The notes below the pieces were generated by a model that was given only the letters and a program-made list of their open reading frames with translations, did no database searches and was not told the origin of the DNA. A stretch of DNA of 15,724 bases from Gammaproteobacteria bacterium (GTDB lineage: Bacteria > Pseudomonadota > Gammaproteobacteria > GRL18): the NCBI GenBank assembly GCA_027076245.1, contig JALTKC010000329.1, forward strand, positions 1 to 15,724, given 5' to 3'. Positions within the stretch are counted from its first letter, which is position 1. Every line of letters begins with the position of its first letter. The position numbers and the translations under genes are program-made. This document shows, piece by piece, positions 15,041 to 15,724 of the stretch.

Positions 15041-15070
15041 AATATAAATACAACCCAGTTTCTTTAGCAA
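15041..15070 (-). promoter_or_regulatory. candidate promoter of the TonB-dependent receptor
   Basis: Leftward, TTGCTA (15065-15070) and TATATT (15041-15046) are 18 bases apart, four and five of six consensus matches. The -10 box ends 35 bases before the receptor ATG. The surroundings are very AT-rich, so chance matches are likely. Confidence 0.35.
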
Positions 15071-15150
15071 TATACAGACCATTTTTAATGACTTATGGTT
15101 TATCAATCACTTAGATTTTAATCGGTTAAAAATTTTTATTTCAGCCCATA

Positions 15151-15197
15151 AAAAGTGTGTGAGATAACGCAATAACTGTGTCATCTCACACACTTTT
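15151..15197 (-). terminator. intrinsic terminator after the hydrogenase protease gene
   Basis: Two perfectly complementary 15-base arms (AAAAGTGTGTGAGAT at 15151-15165 and its complement at 15183-15197) enclose a 17-base loop. Leftward the stem runs into five T residues. It begins 14 bases after the protease stop codon and lies before the receptor promoter, so it should end the hydrogenase transcript. The loop is longer than usual for a terminator. Confidence 0.75.
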
Positions 15198-15211
15198 GCT
15201 GCTTTTTATAC

Positions 15212-15655
15212 TCAATGTATGAAGTGCTTTAATAAAGCAGTACTTTGCTGAAGAAGTTGGGATAAAGGCCTGTCCGGAAGGCCTAGAATGGTAATTTTGA
15301 GGTCTGGGAAATAAAGCAGTTTAACCATTTCCAGCACTTCATAAAGGCTGAGACTGTGATCCGAAACGGCTGAGCTTATATTACGCAGTTGCTCATGGCT
15401 ATAGTGTGTTATTTCACACACCGGTGTATTTTCCGGCAGCGCATCCAGAATAATCAGTTGTTTCAGACTTTGTTGTTTGAGCTTTTCTGTTAATACCAGA
15501 ATGTCCTGGGGATTATTGGTAGTGTAAAAATATAACTGAGGGTGTTCTAAAAACCTGTTTTTAATGGCAGGTACCAGTTCAAGGCCTGATACATCAAGTC
15601 CATAATAGGAACCCAGGCCAATAACCAGAGTGTTAATTGTCCTGTCATCAGGCAT
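15212..15655 (-). CDS. [NiFe]-hydrogenase maturation endopeptidase (peptidase M52 family)
   Basis: A 147-residue protein fitting the family that trims the C-terminus of the hydrogenase large subunit after nickel insertion. It opens with TLVIGLGSYYGLDVSGLELV, then LIILDALPENTPV, and SDHSLSLYEVLEMVKLL; D21, D71 and H100 fall where the family's nickel-sensing acidic residues and histidine are. The usual GxGN is here GLGS, so it is a divergent member. I set the start at 15655 and not at the earlier in-frame ATG at 15703: the stretch upstream is the coding end of the large subunit in another frame, and ATG at 15655 overlaps that gene's TGA by 8 bases (ATGCCTGA), a typical coupled junction. This placement next to its substrate strongly supports the role. 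Which hydrogenase group it serves is inferred from the tail. Confidence 0.85.
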   Translation of the reverse strand: MPDDRTINTLVIGLGSYYGLDVSGLELVPAIKNRFLEHPQLYFYTTNNPQDILVLTEKLKQQSLKQLIILDALPENTPVCEITHYSHEQLRNISSAVSDHSLSLYEVLEMVKLLYFPDLKITILGLPDRPLSQLLQQSTALLKHFIH

Positions 15656-15724
15656 GAATTTTAAGTTTGAGAAAGTGCGTAGCACAGGAAATACAAGGGT
15701 CATAATTTCTTATTACCTGCTCAC
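15648..15724 (-). CDS. [NiFe]-hydrogenase large subunit, C-terminal tail (partial)
   Basis: Reading leftward from the right edge, one frame stays open for 24 residues and stops at TGA (15648-15650). It ends NYDPCISCATHFLKLKIHA. DPCxxCxxH is the conserved C-terminal signature of [NiFe]-hydrogenase large subunits: both cysteines bind the Ni-Fe centre, and the maturation protease cuts after the His, here releasing FLKLKIHA. DPC[IL]SCATH is most like the cytoplasmic group 3 enzymes (HoxH or sulfhydrogenase type) rather than the DPCxAC of membrane-bound uptake enzymes. The following gene encodes a maturation protease, in agreement. The rest of the gene lies outside the window, so the group assignment is tentative. 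Confidence 0.87.
   Translation of the reverse strand, partial: EQVIRNYDPCISCATHFLKLKIHA

Noticed and set aside
15024..15042. Fur-like site before the TonB receptor
   Set aside because: Only about 11 of 19 positions match the consensus in very AT-rich DNA, with no clean inverted arms.
14720..15067. 115-codon open frame on the + strand
   Set aside because: It is antisense to the signal peptide and plug of the TonB receptor and has no promoter or ribosome site of its own.
15656..15703. N-terminal extension of the hydrogenase protease from the ATG at 15703
   Set aside because: The stretch encodes the conserved end of the hydrogenase large subunit in another frame, and the coupled ATG at 15655 fits the family N-terminus.

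Overview
The window looks like a gammaproteobacterial chromosome of moderate GC. The reasons are a CbrA/CbrB-type two-component pair, a Fur-box-controlled Ftr-type iron operon, a haem-containing fatty acid cis/trans isomerase and an OprC/NosA-like TonB receptor. The genus cannot be named from the sequence. I see no rRNA, tRNA, CRISPR array, insertion sequence or phage gene, and no gene-free stretch longer than 300 bases.

Layout. Positions 1-125 (+) hold the last 40 codons of an unidentified membrane protein. Positions 160-643 (-) are a ribbon-helix-helix antitoxin and RelE/ParE-type toxin pair with a palindromic operator over its own promoter. Positions 828-5425 (-) are a cbrX-cbrA-cbrB-like operon: a small membrane peptide, a sensor kinase fused to a sodium/solute symporter domain, and a sigma-54 response regulator, joined by an 11-base overlap and a 1-base gap. 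Positions 5426-5667 are a divergent promoter region with a near-perfect Fur box. Positions 5668-10342 (+) form a five-gene iron uptake operon: periplasmic P19/FtrA, an OprB-like outer-membrane porin, a small cupredoxin FtrB, the FTR1 permease FtrC and the membrane polyferredoxin FtrD. It meets, tail to tail with 17 bases between the coding regions, a leftward cis/trans isomerase gene (10359-12779). Upstream of that gene are a strong terminator and a leftward TonB-dependent receptor (12970-15006) with the CxxxM and HxM motifs of the OprC copper receptor. The right edge holds a hydrogenase maturation endopeptidase whose start overlaps the end of a [NiFe]-hydrogenase large subunit gene. Only the C-terminal tail of the large subunit is in the window, including the DPCxxCxxH site that such a protease cuts.

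How the genes fit together. FtrABCD-type systems import ferrous iron. P19 binds copper and iron in the periplasm, the cupredoxin and FTR1 permease handle oxidation-coupled entry, and the polyferredoxin passes electrons. An outer-membrane porin inside the operon could supply the otherwise missing passage step. A predicted copper receptor nearby could supply the copper P19 needs; this link is inference from proximity. The CbrAB-like operon probably senses carbon/nitrogen status, and its proximity to the iron operon need not be functional.

The most notable points are the porin within the Ftr operon, the copper-receptor signature in the TonB protein, the hydrogenase tail at the right edge that corrects the protease start, and a possible leaderless start for the cbrX-like gene.
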